This document shows, piece by piece, positions 43,195-55,689 of a stretch of 64,000 nt of DNA; the first letter of the stretch is position 1, and every line of letters begins with the position of its first letter. The DNA comes from Telmatactis stephensoni. Taxonomy: Eukaryota; Cnidaria; Anthozoa; Actiniaria; Isophelliidae. The stretch lies in contig JALIZF010001710.1 of assembly GCA_029948255.1 (NCBI GenBank), forward strand, positions 1-64,000, given 5' to 3'. A program made the position numbers and the translations under genes. The notes under the pieces are model-generated. The model made no database searches and had not been told where the DNA came from. It was given only the letters and a program-made list of their open reading frames with translations.

Positions 43195-43385
43195 ACTGTT
43201 GTTACGACAACATTCATAACTTTTTGAAGAATTTCTCGCATTAATTAAATCGAGATAACGTATGACTTTCGGTTAAAACAATCAGACATAAGTAATCCTT
43301 GTTGGCGGATCTAAACTGTTGTTACGACAACATTCATAACTTTCTGAAGAATTTAAATCGAGATGACGCATGATTTTCGGTTAAC
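43195..43385. repeat. Tandem duplication at the 5' end of the B4GALNT-like gene
   Basis: CTGTTGTTACGACAACATTC, ATAACTTT(T/C)TGAAGAATTT, AAATCGAGAT(A/G)ACG and TTTTCGGTT occur twice, near 43195-43275 and 43314-43382. The first copy overlaps the open frame upstream of the favoured start codon, so a duplicated promoter or 5' UTR segment is likely. Confidence 0.8.
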
Positions 43386-43439
43386 AATTAGACTTATTAT
43401 ATGATTGAGTCTGTTTTCTTTGTTATTCATAGGACTTTA

Positions 43440-44660
43440 TATCACTAAATTCACGATGATTATATATTCAAGGGTTGTATATAGAGCGTCTCCGGGATGT
43501 ATCTGTATAAATCACTTGAATTTATAATTCCCGGGATTTATCTAGATACATCACTTGAATTTATAATTTCGTTCCATACTTCCTTAGATGATTTATGTGT
43601 GGACATCAAGACTTAGAAATTTTCTTAGAAATATACTAAGTAGCGAATTTTGGTGGAAAAAAAGTCTTTGATAAATGACAGAGATTCGAACCCGAGACTT
43701 TCTGCACTCCTATACCCGCTTTTAACCACTATACTACTGAGCTAACTGATAGAACATTCTCAACAAAAAAATATTTTGTGTGTTATCATGAAGGTCGTTA
43801 GTGTTTCTCTGAATAGAATTGAAAAACAATTATTTAAGGTTTCCTTCTGGGAATTCGGTAACAATGATCTAATTAGTGATTGTCTTTTTGAATCGCTTTT
43901 GTGTGAAAACCTCCTCAATCATATAATAAGGCAGATAAATACCTCGAAGCTCGGCTTTTATCCATATACATCCCTCGGGCCTACGGCCCTCGGGATGTAT
44001 ATGGCTAAAAGCCTCGCTTCTCGGTATTTATCCCTTCCATAAGTAATCCTTGTTGACGGATGAAATGAAGCTTTAAATAGCGTTGCGCAGCGGTTCTAAA
44101 AATAGCTCGCGTAACAGATGCATGACTCGGACAAACATGAATCTGTAACCGTACTGAATAGAAAACTGAGAAACCTACATTTTATTATGAAAACGTTGCT
44201 TACGTTTAAAAAAATTGGCATTAAAATCCAAAGTACCGAAATTGGGCTCAAGGAGATGAAAAATTCGGTTTGTTTGTCCGAGTTGTGACGTCACTGTTGC
44301 ACTTCGCTATTCCTCTTATTGCTGGGTTTCAAACAGCTGATGAATCTCGTTATCTGCTTCAAATGGTGATCAATGTTTGACCACTATGTGCTCTCATCCA
44401 GAGAATATTCTATTGAAAACTTGACTTTCAGCTGATAAAAATCCAACGAGATTGAAAATGACATCATATGAAACCAAGCAATTTCATACTTGACACGGTC
44501 ATTTTCTTTGTTATTCATAGGGCTCTATATCGCTTATACTCCCCGGTCATTATATTATCAATTCAAGGGATGTATCCTGATCGTCCCCGAGATGTCTTGA
44601 TACATCCCTTGAATTTATAATCGAGGGATGTATACAGATATACCTCGTCCCATACTTCCT
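43440..44660. repeat. Cluster of GGGATGTAT hairpin repeats with a tRNA-like piece
   Basis: CAAGGGATGTAT / ATACATCCCTTG words recur near 43470-43570, 43955-44010 and 44560-44630. Bases 43950-44014 form a strong hairpin: GGCTTTTATCCATATACATC and GATGTATATGGCTAAAAGCC around CCCTCGGGCCTACGGCCCTC. At 43680-43745 on the minus strand, AGTTAGCTCAGTAGTATAGT...CTCGGGTTCGAATCTC is tRNA-like with good A- and B-box words but a poor anticodon arm. Confidence 0.7.
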
Positions 44661-44671
44661 TAGGTCTCTTA

Positions 44672-44803
44672 GGGCCCGTTCACATGAGAGAGGGTGCCCC
44701 TATGTAGTAGGGATAACTCTTTTGTTTTGTGTCCCCCACGGAAAAGAAAACAAAAGAGTTATCCCTACTACATAGGGGCACCCTCTCTCATGTAAACAGG
44801 CCC
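44672..44803. mobile_element. 132-bp palindromic MITE
   Basis: GGGCCCGTTCACATGAGAGA...GGGATAACTCTTTTGTTTT is inverted almost base for base within 20 bp (AAAACAAAAGAGTTATCCC...CTCTCATGTAAACAGGCCC). Part of the same sequence (AAACAAAAGAGTTATCCC) recurs at about 23330-23350. Confidence 0.9.
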
Positions 44804-44827
44804 TTTCATGTGAACACTGAGACTTAA

Positions 44828-46485
44828 GGTGGCCCGTACCTATTGATTTGTTTGTCAGACATAATTTTTAATCGCGTCTTTTTACATCAAAACCTTGTCC
44901 GATTTTTAGGAAATTTGCAGCCATTTGTCTACAAGCCTTGAAATTTGTACCGGTAATTATTTTTCTGCGAATTAGATCAAGGAATTTGAGATATCAGACG
45001 ATTTTTAAAAATGGCTTTTTGAGAAAAATTGGTCATAAATCCAAAATTCCAAGGTGAATTTTTTTCCTATTTCGTCAATCAAGTATAAAGGCATAGAGGA
45101 CTACATACAACATGTATCGTGCCAATTAGTGCCTTAGAAGTTGCGATACAAAATTTGTGCTGCCTGTTTCGACGCAAAATTATGTAGTCAAAACTACCGC
45201 CAAAATCTCAACAAAATTTCAAAAACAGCGAGAACTATATCTGCTCTAGAAGAAAGACAAATACTTATTGTAACTTGTGAACAAAATATGCAGAGATGAG
45301 AAGCTAAACGCCAATGTTATCCTCAAGCAAACTTGGGGAGTAATTTTTGTGACCACGAGGTGAGCTTTGCGAATTTGTATTCCATCGACTTCTACAAATT
45401 CTGTCGAATTATTTCCTGAAATTTTCTAGGTATGGGATAGAACAAGATGTTAACATACCTGTTACCAAGTGTCGTTGTCTTTGCTGCACTAGGTATAATT
45501 CAATAAGCTTCAAAAGTTAGCAACTACATCGAGTCGACGTTTGAGCTGCCAAGGTAAAACCCTCATGGTTTGTTAATTTATTCAAAACAACACCTTGCTA
45601 TCTGTTGCAAAATTCCACACGGGATTTAGACTCAGAAGCAATTGTATTCAGAGAACTACTGTCTTTATTCTCAAAAGTCTAGATCCCGTGCGGAATTTTG
45701 GAACAGATAGTAAGGTGTTGTTTTGAATAAATTAACAAACCTTGAGGGCTTTACCTTTGCAGCTCAAACGTCGACTCGATGAAGTTGCTTACTTTTGAAG
45801 CTTACTGAATTATACCTAGTGCAGCAAACACAACGACACTTGGCAGCAGGTATGTTAACATCTTGTTCTATCCCATACCAAGAAAAATTCACAAAACAAT
45901 TCGACAGAATTTGTAGAAGTCGATGGAATACAAATTCGCAACGCTCACCTCGTGGTCACAAAAATTACTCCCCAAGTTTGCTTGAGGATAACATTGGCGT
46001 TTAGCTTCTCGTCTCTCCATATTTTGCTCACAAGTTACAATAGGTATTTGTCTTTCTTCTAGCAGATGCAATATAGTTCTCGCTGTTTTTGAAATTTTGT
46101 TGAGATTTTGGCGGTAGTTTTGACTACATAATTTTGCGTCGAAACAGGCAGCACAAATTTTGTATCGCAACTTCTAAGGCACTAATTGGCACGATACATG
46201 TTGTATGTAGTCCTCTATGCCTTTATACTTGATTGACGAATTAGGAAAAAAATTCACCTTGGAATTTTGGATTTATGACCAATTTTTCTCAAAAAGCCAT
46301 TTTTAAAAATCGTCTGATATCTCAAATTCCTTGATCTAATTCGCAGAAAAATAATTACCGGTACAAATTTCAAGGCTTGTAGACAAATGGCTGCAAATTT
46401 CTCAGAAATCGGACAAGGTTTTGATATGTAAAAGGACGCGATTGAAATTCATGCCCAACAAACAAATCAATAGGTACGGGCCACC
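44828..46485. mobile_element. 1.66-kb fold-back element flanked by TTAA
   Basis: Two arms of about 800 bp are inverted copies along nearly their whole length, meeting near 45632-45670. The ends read GGTGGCCCGTACCTATTGAT and ATCAATAGGTACGGGCCACC. TTAA lies directly outside at both ends (44824-44827 and 46486-46489), the target of piggyBac and Kolobok transposases. ORFs inside are arm by-products. It is probably a non-autonomous element mobilised in trans. Confidence 0.92.
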
Positions 46486-46561
46486 TTAAAAGCCGTAATT
46501 TTTTTTATAAATTTTTAACAATTTTTCAGTATCAGATACGACGAGTGTATGTACTATATAA

Positions 46562-46746
46562 GGGACGGACCATTAGAAAAGTGATGGGGCGGGGGGAGTT
46601 TGGGATTGGCATAAATTTCTTTTTGGCCACCAAAAATGGAATTTTTTTCACTTTGGTAGGAATATTTTTTAAAGAAAATGTCCCGGCATATTTTTTTTTT
46701 CAAAATTTTTGTTGACCCCCCCATCACTTTTCTAATGGTCCGTCCC
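46562..46746. mobile_element. 185-bp MITE
   Basis: GGGACGGACCATTAGAAAAG at the left is the exact inverse of CTTTTCTAATGGTCCGTCCC at the right. GTGATGGGG / CCCCATCAC extends the pairing. ATATAA lies on both sides and may be part of the TSD. Confidence 0.9.
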
Positions 46747-46789
46747 TAATATAAGAACGCTTCTATAAAGTGCTTATGCTACTTTTACT

Positions 46790-46935
46790 AGAGTGGTTTT
46801 CATAAACCCGTGAAATAAAAACTAATATTTAGTGTGTAATAGTCAAATGAGAACAAAAGAAAACAATGGAATTAGCTAGGGTCTACTAATGTGTTTTAGT
46901 TTAATATCTATTTCAGGGTTTATGGAAACCACTCT
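46790..46935. mobile_element. 146-bp MITE
   Basis: AGAGTGGTTTTCATAAACCC and GGGTTTATGGAAACCACTCT are inverted. The interior is AT-rich. Confidence 0.85.
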
Positions 46936-47400
46936 AACACTATTCGATCCTACCGATGTAATGTTTGTCATAACCTTACAAAATGCAACAAATTTGTTTT
47001 GAATATTTGTAAAGCTACTTTTCAGTAAAAACAGGTTAAATAGTATGAGTTCATCGAGTAGGGTTTGCAACGCAAAAATATAGAAAACCATCCAAAGGAT
47101 CATATTAAGGAAATTTTGGAAAAGTACTGAGAGGAAAGGGGCCAAGGTCGTTTCAGAAGAGGGGGCATAACCCCTGACCCGCTCCCCTAAATCCACCCTG
47201 GTAAAAAAAGGAAGGAAATAACGTCCAATGCACAGTACAAATCATGAAATCAAAGTCCAGGAAGTCGCATTCATCGTATAAGTAATACACTGCCAGGTAA
47301 ACCAGTTTTCGTTGGAAGAATCCGTACGTTTTATGCCTCTATTCTTATTCATCAGCGCCGGTTTTGATTGGTCAGTCTTTATGCCTCATCCAATCATACG

Positions 47401-47558
47401 CAGTAGCGGATCCAGGATTTTTCCAAGGGGAGTTCCGTTTCTTAAAGTTAGCTGTGTATAACACTCTATTCTTTGGTCGATGTTTGACAAATAACGGCTT
47501 AAAACCTTCAAGGGAGGTTCCGTGGAACCCATATGAACCCTCCCTGGATCCGCCACTG
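47401..47558. mobile_element. 158-bp MITE with CAGTAGCGGATCCAGG end and 5-bp TSD
   Basis: CAGTAGCGGATCCAGG and CCTGGATCCGCCACTG are the inverted ends. ATACG is duplicated at 47396-47400 and 47559-47563. Similar ends occur at 5946-6150 and 54789-54964. Bases 47564-47854 hold nothing I recognise. Confidence 0.85.
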
Positions 47559-47854
47559 ATACGTTGAGACACACCATAGTCAAACGAAACTCTCCAATCA
47601 TTTTTCTAGTAATTTATATCAACAACAACAACGATCAAGTTTCCACGTTATCAGAGCATTATAATTATATTTTAATAATTTCTTTATAAATAAATTTATA
47701 TTCAAAACTCTTATAACTGTATTAGTATTACACGTCTAACAGTCTGATTGGGAAAATAATATTCTCATAATTTACTTCTATCGGTCTCTGTTTCCTGCAT
47801 TATGTATTGCCCCTAAATTTGACCAATGGCAAACGAAAACAATTCCCGCATTCG

Positions 47855-48145
47855 CTCGCTTAGCCTCCCTTGCCTGCTAAATATCATGATGGTCATAACT
47901 CCTCACAAGAGAAAGCAATGGAAAAGACCCCTTTAACTTGACTTGGTGCTTAACCACCCAATCTCCTTAGGGAATAAAATTCGTTGCTAAAATACTCCAC
48001 TAGCTGATCGTGTTTGAAATACCAAGAATTTGTCTCAGTTCGCTGTTTGAAACGTTCACGTTCAGCTTCTATGTTTTGAAGGATCAGTGTTTGAAGAAAT
48101 AGGTACATAATAACCAAGTCTTTACTTGAAAGAATTGGTTATTAT
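47855..48145 (+). repeat. Long dispersed repeat, copy 1
   Basis: Matches 51798-52077 in the same orientation over about 280 bp with scattered changes. Shared blocks include TTAGCCTCCCTTGCCTGCTA, AACCACCCAATCTCCTT, GATCGTGTTTGAAATACCAA, and GCTGTTTGAAACGTTCACGT. Inverted pieces of the same family occur at about 52860-52945 and related ones near 49100-49205 and 59285-59430. Bases 48526-49973 (apart from these) hold nothing else I recognise. Confidence 0.8.
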
Positions 48146-48376
48146 GCCTCCCTCAAGGGATTGAAAACAAAACAAACCAACCAACCGACGGACCGACCGA
48201 CCGACCAAACAAAACAAACAAGGGAAGCTAAAGAGATCTAAGTTTTATGAACATTATGCTTTTTTGATAATTTTATAAATAATGATATTAAAAGATTAAA
48301 CTCGATCATTGACATTCTCAATAATATGAATAATGGATATTTGTAACCTTATCTGAGTATTCCAACTGGTGACAAA

Positions 48377-48525
48377 TAGAGCGGTTTTCGTATGAGTGGG
48401 AACACTGTACGGTTACGATACGATACGGTAACGGCATGAATTTCGAATGTTTTTATAGACATTACGGCACTGACACGGTCACGGTACGGCGCGGTAAGTT
48501 TCCCACTCATACGAAAACGACTCTA
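48377..48525. mobile_element. 149-bp MITE (TAGAGCGGTTTTCGTATGAG), copy 1
   Basis: Inverted ends TAGAGCGGTTTTCGTATGAG and CTCATACGAAAACGACTCTA. The interior is built of CACGGTNACGG-type words around GAATGTTTTTATAGACA. It is shared with 57073-57221. Confidence 0.85.
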
Positions 48526-49973
48526 TAAGCACAACTCAGTACTCACAAGCCGTGCTTGCCTTTTCTAACACCAGAGACAATGGCAGCACTTCGTTCCTGC
48601 CTGAAATCATGGCTGTTACTCCCCGTCTCTCTTTAACCTCATGAAGTCTATAATAGAGGGTAGATGTGACCCCCCATCATCCATTGGTAGCCACTGTATA
48701 TTTATTTCACGTCCCTCCAATGGCTTATAAAACATTTTTAGGGTAGAGGTGAGTGCATCATCTGACTACAACTACCGGAATGCTTTACATTTTTTTATTT
48801 GGATTTTTATTCCCTCTCGAGAGCACTAGTCAACACAATTGACACTAATCACTTTAAAAACAACGCGGGCAAAGTATTCTGGTAGTTGTAGTCAAATAAG
48901 GCCATCGTGCAAATGGTTTATACACCCATTTCAATTAACGTTGGCGGCAAAAGCCTACATGACTTACCCGAAAGGAAGCATGGGTAAACATTGCTAAAGC
49001 TATAAAACCACACAAGTATCCACACCATAATTCAACTTCAGCTTGCCATGACCTAATACATCAAAGAGCTTCATTTGCTGATTCTAAAATCAAGACCAAT
49101 GCGAAAAAGAGAGGGAAATTTTGCAACTACCCATGCTCCTTTTCGGTCTAGTCGCGTAAACTTGTGACCTCTCATACGACAACCTTTTTTGAAATAGGTG
49201 TATATTCATGGTATATTGTTCTTTAATCATACAGAAAAACGTTGCCTTCTAAAACATTGACATTTTGAAAATGTTTTTGAAAAGCAAAGCTAGAATGTTT
49301 TATATGGTTTTTCTCCTCATTCAGAGAAAAATATTCTCTCTCTTGAAATAATGATTCACAGAGATTTTAGGGGAGCTTGCAAAATTCAAAATGGCTGACA
49401 AACGGATCTTGCATGTGTACAAGAAACATGCTCAAGATAGGACAGTTTTACTGTAGATGAATTTTAGAGTTCTTTTCTTAATGGTTTTTAAATGAAAATG
49501 ACAATATATCCCAATAAAAACACAAATAATAAGGTAAATATTACCTAAAACTTATATCTTAACTAAGACACAATGATGTATTCAACCCTAGCCTCTCCTT
49601 AGATATTCGGGCTCCCTTTGGTCTCCGACTATCGTAAACTTTCTCATTTAATTGGATTAAATACCTAGAGGTAATAGATGTCTCCAATCACTGCTACTTA
49701 ACTCAGTGAACACAAACCATGTCCCTACATGACAGGAGTGAGCTCATTTATTCTTTTTCAGTTAATCCATTTTTCTGAACTATCTTACCAAAGGAAGCCC
49801 AAATCGCATTTTATTCCAATCTAAAGCTAGAGGCCATGATTTAATATGCAAAAAACTAAAAAAACTACTTGTTTATATATCGTTAAATAAATTGAATGAA
49901 AAACAAAACTATTCAAATGTGAACAGAATATATATTAAACTATAATAGAATCTTTATCGAGATTTCAGTTTTA

Positions 49974-50283
49974 TATATAGTCAATTGAAGAAACGTTGTC
50001 AGGTCTAAAAACATAGAACACAGAAGCTGAAACCGAAATGGTGCTTGGGATGTCAATAATCATATTCTGATTTATTCATTTACGCTTTGCCTTCGATGCA
50101 AAATACTGAAAGCAAATGCAGGACCTGCGCTGACGGGATGTTTGGCTTCGATTTTTATTGGTTAATTGCAGTGTAAATGAATAAATCAGAATATAATTAT
50201 TCACATCCCATGCACCATTTCGGTCTCAGCTTCTATGTTCTATGTTTTTAGATCCGACAACGTTTCTTCAATTGACTATATAT
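49974..50283. mobile_element. 310-bp inverted-repeat element just 3' of the RIPOR-like gene
   Basis: ATATAGTCAATTGAAGAAAC...CATAGAACACAGAAGCTGA...GAATAAATCAGAATATNATTA arms of about 110 bp pair across a short centre. The word CATTTCGGTCTCAGCTTCTA also occurs at 53001-53022. Confidence 0.85.
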
Positions 50284-50362
50284 TTACTGAAAGCTCGAGA
50301 TAGAAGTGATATGGCCCAACCACACATTAGGTATTATCAATATCTAAAATTCATTGATCCTC

Positions 50363-50368
50363 TTTATT
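50363..50368 (-). terminator. Candidate poly(A) signal of the RIPOR-like gene
   Basis: AATAAA on the minus strand lies about 40 bp downstream of the stop codon at 50409-50411. It is the first such hexamer after the stop. The cleavage site is not shown by the sequence. Confidence 0.5.
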
Positions 50369-50408
50369 GTTAATATTAATAGGAATTTGCCTTACTCTAG
50401 TTCTATAC

Positions 50409-52431
50409 TCAATACAAAAGACCTTCCAGTCCAGCATTCGATGAAAACGCGGCAGTTTGAGGTGTATCATCAGTTTCACCTGGAACCAGAATTAAAATGT
50501 AAACTACATTATTGATTACGTTATTGAAATTACCACTTTTACTTTGAAATATCAATCGCTTAGGAGTAGCTTACAATTATATCATTCCTACGCATAAATA
50601 TTTTTCGGACTTATAATCTAAAATCCCCCTCCCCCCCATTCCCCCAAATCCTCATTAATAGTTACATGATCGTGCAAGGCCTTTTGAACTGCGGCACGAA
50701 GAGATATGAGAGTGCGCTAATTCGAGAAGCTCGAATCATTATGGCCCCCTCTCCATCCTTTTTCTTAAATAAGGCTCCCCTCCCGAATAATCGCTTCCCT
50801 TCCCCTCCCCTGTGCCTCGTGAGACCGTGATGCCAGTATGTGTAGAGAAATTATTTTGCAACGATAAAAGCTACGTGAAAATGATATTTTGGGAAAATCA
50901 ACCGTACTTTTTGAACGGCCCCTTAAATCAATCCTCGATCCATTTCTTGGGGGGTATCTTCTAACAATTTAATAAGCAGTCCCGCCCAAATAAACGCTCC
51001 CTCTATACCCTTGAAAATTAAATAAGCGACTCGGGCGCTGATTAGAATCATGCTGATCATTATGAAAATCGATAATTAGTTAATTATCGTTGAGTTGTAA
51101 ATATCTAGCATGGACTTAAGCTATAGGTTAGTTAAGAGAATTGTAAGAGAATCAAATTATAAAAAAGTTTCTAAATAAAAAGCAAAGTATATTATTTCCT
51201 TTTCTACTAAAGCAAGAGAAACACTTGGCTACGCCTCGTGTTCCTAAGCTTGCTTTTCTCTTGCTCTTCATCTTCCATCGTGTTAATTTCACAGTACAGA
51301 GACATGCGCGCGCGTTTTATATTCCTTAAATAAAAATTTTTATGTCGTAATGGAGTAGCAAGTGACGTGGTTCTAACTCACCGAATGACGTCAGAGCCCT
51401 TTTCGCTGCACTCTTTACATTTGCAACATCACATCGACTTAAGTAACGTAGTTGTGATACACAGTCCTTAACGTGAAGTATGGTTAAAGCCAGACATGCT
51501 CCTTCCCTTAGCCTGTCATCTGATTCCTCTAACGCCTCTGTTGCCAAGGTTACAGCCTGAAGATAAATAGAGTAGATATTTTTAACTATCATAAAAGTCA
51601 AGTCCAAAGTTGAAAATGGAGTGAGGTTTTGGAACTACCCGTTCATCTTTTTGTCTGGTCGCATGGGCTTAGGCCTCTTGTCTGACAACGTTTTTGAGAT
51701 AGCTGTATACTTATAATTATGTTGTTTCGAGCTCAAAGTCGGACACAGACGCCACAACCACGCAAAATATAAGGTGGCTGGGCAAAAATGTATCCCTTCG
51801 CTTAGCCTCCCTTGCCTGCTAAATATCATGATGGTCATAACTCCTCACAAGGGAAAGCAATGGGAAAGACACCTTTAACTTCACAGTTGGTGCTTAACCA
51901 CCCAATCTCCTTCGTTGCTAAAATACTCTACTAGCTGATCGTGTTTGAAATACCAAGAATGTCTCAGTTCGCTGTTTGAAACGTTCACGTTCAGCTTAAT
52001 TCTCTGTTTTTAAGTATCAATGTTTGTAGAAATAGGTATATCATGACCAGTTCTTTACTTGAAAGAATTGGTTATTAATCTTTAGTCAAGAAGGTAATTA
52101 CTCACTTTAAGCGCGAACCGAATTAAAACCGAGTTCTAAAAAAACGCTTACACGCAGGCAGCAGGTGAAGACTGCTGAATTTTCAGTCTCTTGGTTATGA
52201 TCTGCTGCTTCCCTGGAAAGGTATTTTGCTATTTCTTTTGACATATTTCGCACCAGGAGAAATTTAAATGGGAGTTAAGTTTGAAAAGAGTTAAAAATGT
52301 CGTACCTTCCGTCTTGCTTCGCTGTCTTTCATTAAACTGCACAAGAAGGACTCTGGATATTCAAACGAAATGAAATGTTACCACGTGTATCTATTGTACA
52401 TTTTGTTGCACAAAAGATGGACGAACAAATG

Positions 52432-52462
<31 letters not shown>

Positions 52463-55400
52463 ACAGTAGGAGCAGGAGTAACTACAACAAAATGAAGGAG
52501 GGAGGAACGGAGGGAGGAACTGAGTGAGCAAACGAACGAGGGTTCTTACCTGCTGCTTGAGCTAAGTGACTGTCAGTATCCACAAGTAGAGAAAGAACCG
52601 CGCAGAAACAAATCGTGGTTAGTGGCACCTCGCTGTAGTGCTTCAACTTCAACAAAATACAAAACAAAACTGAATATCAGAAATCTCTTTGAGCAACTGA
52701 TACAATATCAGCGTTAACTCAGGAAAGATTTTAAGGGCGCACACACTAAACGCAATTTAAACATACGTTAGAAGAGTTTGTATATAGCTAATTACACAAA
52801 CATTGACCCTGTCAAAGCAAAAAAGCTGAGACTGAAAGCAACGCTGGGAAATTTGTTTATTAGATGGTTTAAAGAGGCGCGTTGACGTGGACGTTTCAAA
52901 CAGCGACTGAGATAAATTCTTGGTATTTCAAACACAATTATATAGCGAATTCACAGATAAAACATATGAATATCCATATATTACTAGTATACCCAGGAGC
53001 CATTTCGGTCTCAGCTTCTAGGTTCGATGATTTTGAAAGGCCGGGTCAATGTTTGTGCAAATAACTATATATGGGCTTTGTAAATCGTAAACGTATCATT
53101 ACCAAGTTGTCCATAAAAACATTCGGAGTTCTTGGCGTAAGTTTAACCGTACCATTTCATTTTAACGTTATATATTACGAATATTGCTCAATGTTAATTC
53201 AGTTTCAATATTCAAAGGACAGTGTTGACCAAGCTATTGTATGGTACCGTATAATGCACCACTGTTACGTGAAGTGTTACGTTACGTGTTACGTGTTACG
53301 TTACTAACCTGAGCGATGACCGCTTCTTTTTCTGTAGAAAGCAACCGCCTGCTTATTAATACTGTGGAGGAAAAGAAAAGAAATTTCGTGTTTACAATGA
53401 ATCCGAATTCACTGTGCACTGTGACGCGTCGACAAGGATCGAGAAAACCGAATTCAAAAGGGAATCATGTCTTAACTTTTAAGAGTATAGTGACATAGAT
53501 AACAAAGACTTATCTCGTAGTGTTTTACTTACATTCATATGCTACTTCATCTACATACTTCGTTGTGTTGTGCCTAGAAATAATAAAAATACATAAATGA
53601 GTGAAAGACCGGATGGATGGATGGACGAATGGATGGACGGACGGACGGACGGATGAATGGATGGATGGATGGATGAGTACGATTGCCTATGGATCATTAA
53701 TTAGTAATTGTATCAAAAAGTCACAGCGATCAAAAGAAGTGCCTTAGCACAAGTACACCCAACATACGCAGACAGTGCTAACAGTTTCCTAGCTGAAAAG
53801 ACAACTGAGCAGGGTGCATAAGCACCTTTGTTTAACTTGTTATGCATAATCGATAGATCCATGAAATCACGTGTTTACCTTGAATGCTCCAATAAAAAGT
53901 TCTCGTACTGATAAACAGATATGACGTCATTGTCACTGACGGTGGGTTCCACAAGGTCGCCATCTTGGTGGATGATACGCCCGATGATTGTAGGGAAAAC
54001 TAAAAATAGACGATTACTGATGGTAGACAATGACATCAAGGGGCTAGGATGAAGCGGTAGCTTAGTTGGTTAGTGCACGAACCTTCAGGTGGAGGTATGC
54101 AGTTCAGTCATTAATAAACATCTATTTATCAATTTGACAACAGAAAACCGCACGCCCATGGCGTTATAGACGCACGAGAGAAAATATAAAGAACGATTAA
54201 CAAACGTAAGAGTGACTCTAGTTTGTTAAGAGTTCTTTATATTTTCTCAAGTGCGTCTATAACGCAATGGTCAAGCGGCTTTCTGTTGTCTAATTGATTT
54301 ATAACAGAGCCTAAAACGTTAAAAACGGAGCCGTGCAGCCCATGGGGAAATAGTTCATAGATCGCCATCTTAAAAACGAACGATTTGAAAAAGACGATGA
54401 CGAAGATAGTACGCGCGCAGTGCAGCCCATGGGCAAATAGTTCATAGCTTTCTGGCCAATCAAAGCGCGCGTAAGATTGTAGCTATGTTATAATTTGACT
54501 TTTTTCTAAACTGTGTGTAAACGGAGCAAACGAACCAATATTTACCATCGGTAGTTCCTTCAGCACAACACTGGTCTTCTAGGAGGTCGACGGTACGCTC
54601 TCTCCGTCAGTGCTCCATTTAAATGGCATCGATGGAAAGAATGGGTTTTAAGGCAAGTGTGAGGTGACTGGTGTATGAACTCAGAACCTCTCGCTAGGAG
54701 GCCGCGCATTAACCATCTTAGCTACACGTGCAACTAAAGCACCCTTGGAGTATCGTCGGATTCACAATTATTTGTCAAATGACTAAAGCAGGGGCGTATC
54801 CAGAATATTTCAAAGGGGGGTCACACTTTCCATTTTCCACCAAAGGGGGGTCACACTTCCAATTTCTCAATCTTTCTCCAGTCAGATTCTTTTATTTCTA
54901 TCATCTTTTTGTTTTCAAAGGGGGGTCACGGGCACCGTGAGACCCCCCCTTGGATACGCCCCTGCTAAAGTATAGTCGATTTACCGTTCTATTTGGAATA
55001 AAGGTCTGGATATGGTCACCAACAAATGATCATTAGTAACTCACCACTTTCAGCTACTCTGTTATAGCTCTGTTTTATTTGAGACTTGAATCTTTCTTCA
55101 AAAGAATCTTGAAGATCTTTTGCTAATACGTACAAAGGCTGAAATCAAAGACATCATATTGAAAACAATCAAAGTGACTGAATGAAAGGAATAACGTCTA
55201 GTATATTACGGAATGAGGTAAGATGTAAATCGTTGCACTTACGCTGGTTTTCACACTATTTTGCCACATTGAACAAACTAAGACATTGGAGAATAAACCT
55301 GGACAAGCTGCAAAGTGGTGAAAAGAAATTAACGTTAACCAGTAATATATCCAGAGCAACAAGTGAAATACGGCGAGAAATATGAAGTAGAACGAGCGAA

Positions 55401-55653
55401 GAAACAAACAGATAGACAAACGGACAAAAAAGGCAAACAAAACCTTACACCACCACCACAACAACAACAAATGGAATCAGTAAAATTGGAAAGTTTTAAC
55501 TCGTGAACTATCTTTTTGTGAATTATTTTTGGTTTCCTATTGTCACTCGCTCAGTCACAAACACAAGAAGACTTTGAGGGCAAGGAAATACGGTAGAAAC
55601 GACAACCGCAGCAGCAAAAACAACAACAAAAAAAACAAAAAAAAAACAAAACA

Positions 55654-55689
<36 letters not shown>

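Noticed and set aside
43680..43745. tRNA gene on the minus strand
   Set aside because: A- and B-box words are present but acceptor and anticodon stems do not form a proper cloverleaf.
45795..46170. ORFs of 69 and 93 codons in the fold-back element
   Set aside because: They are mirrored in the other arm and show no family pattern.
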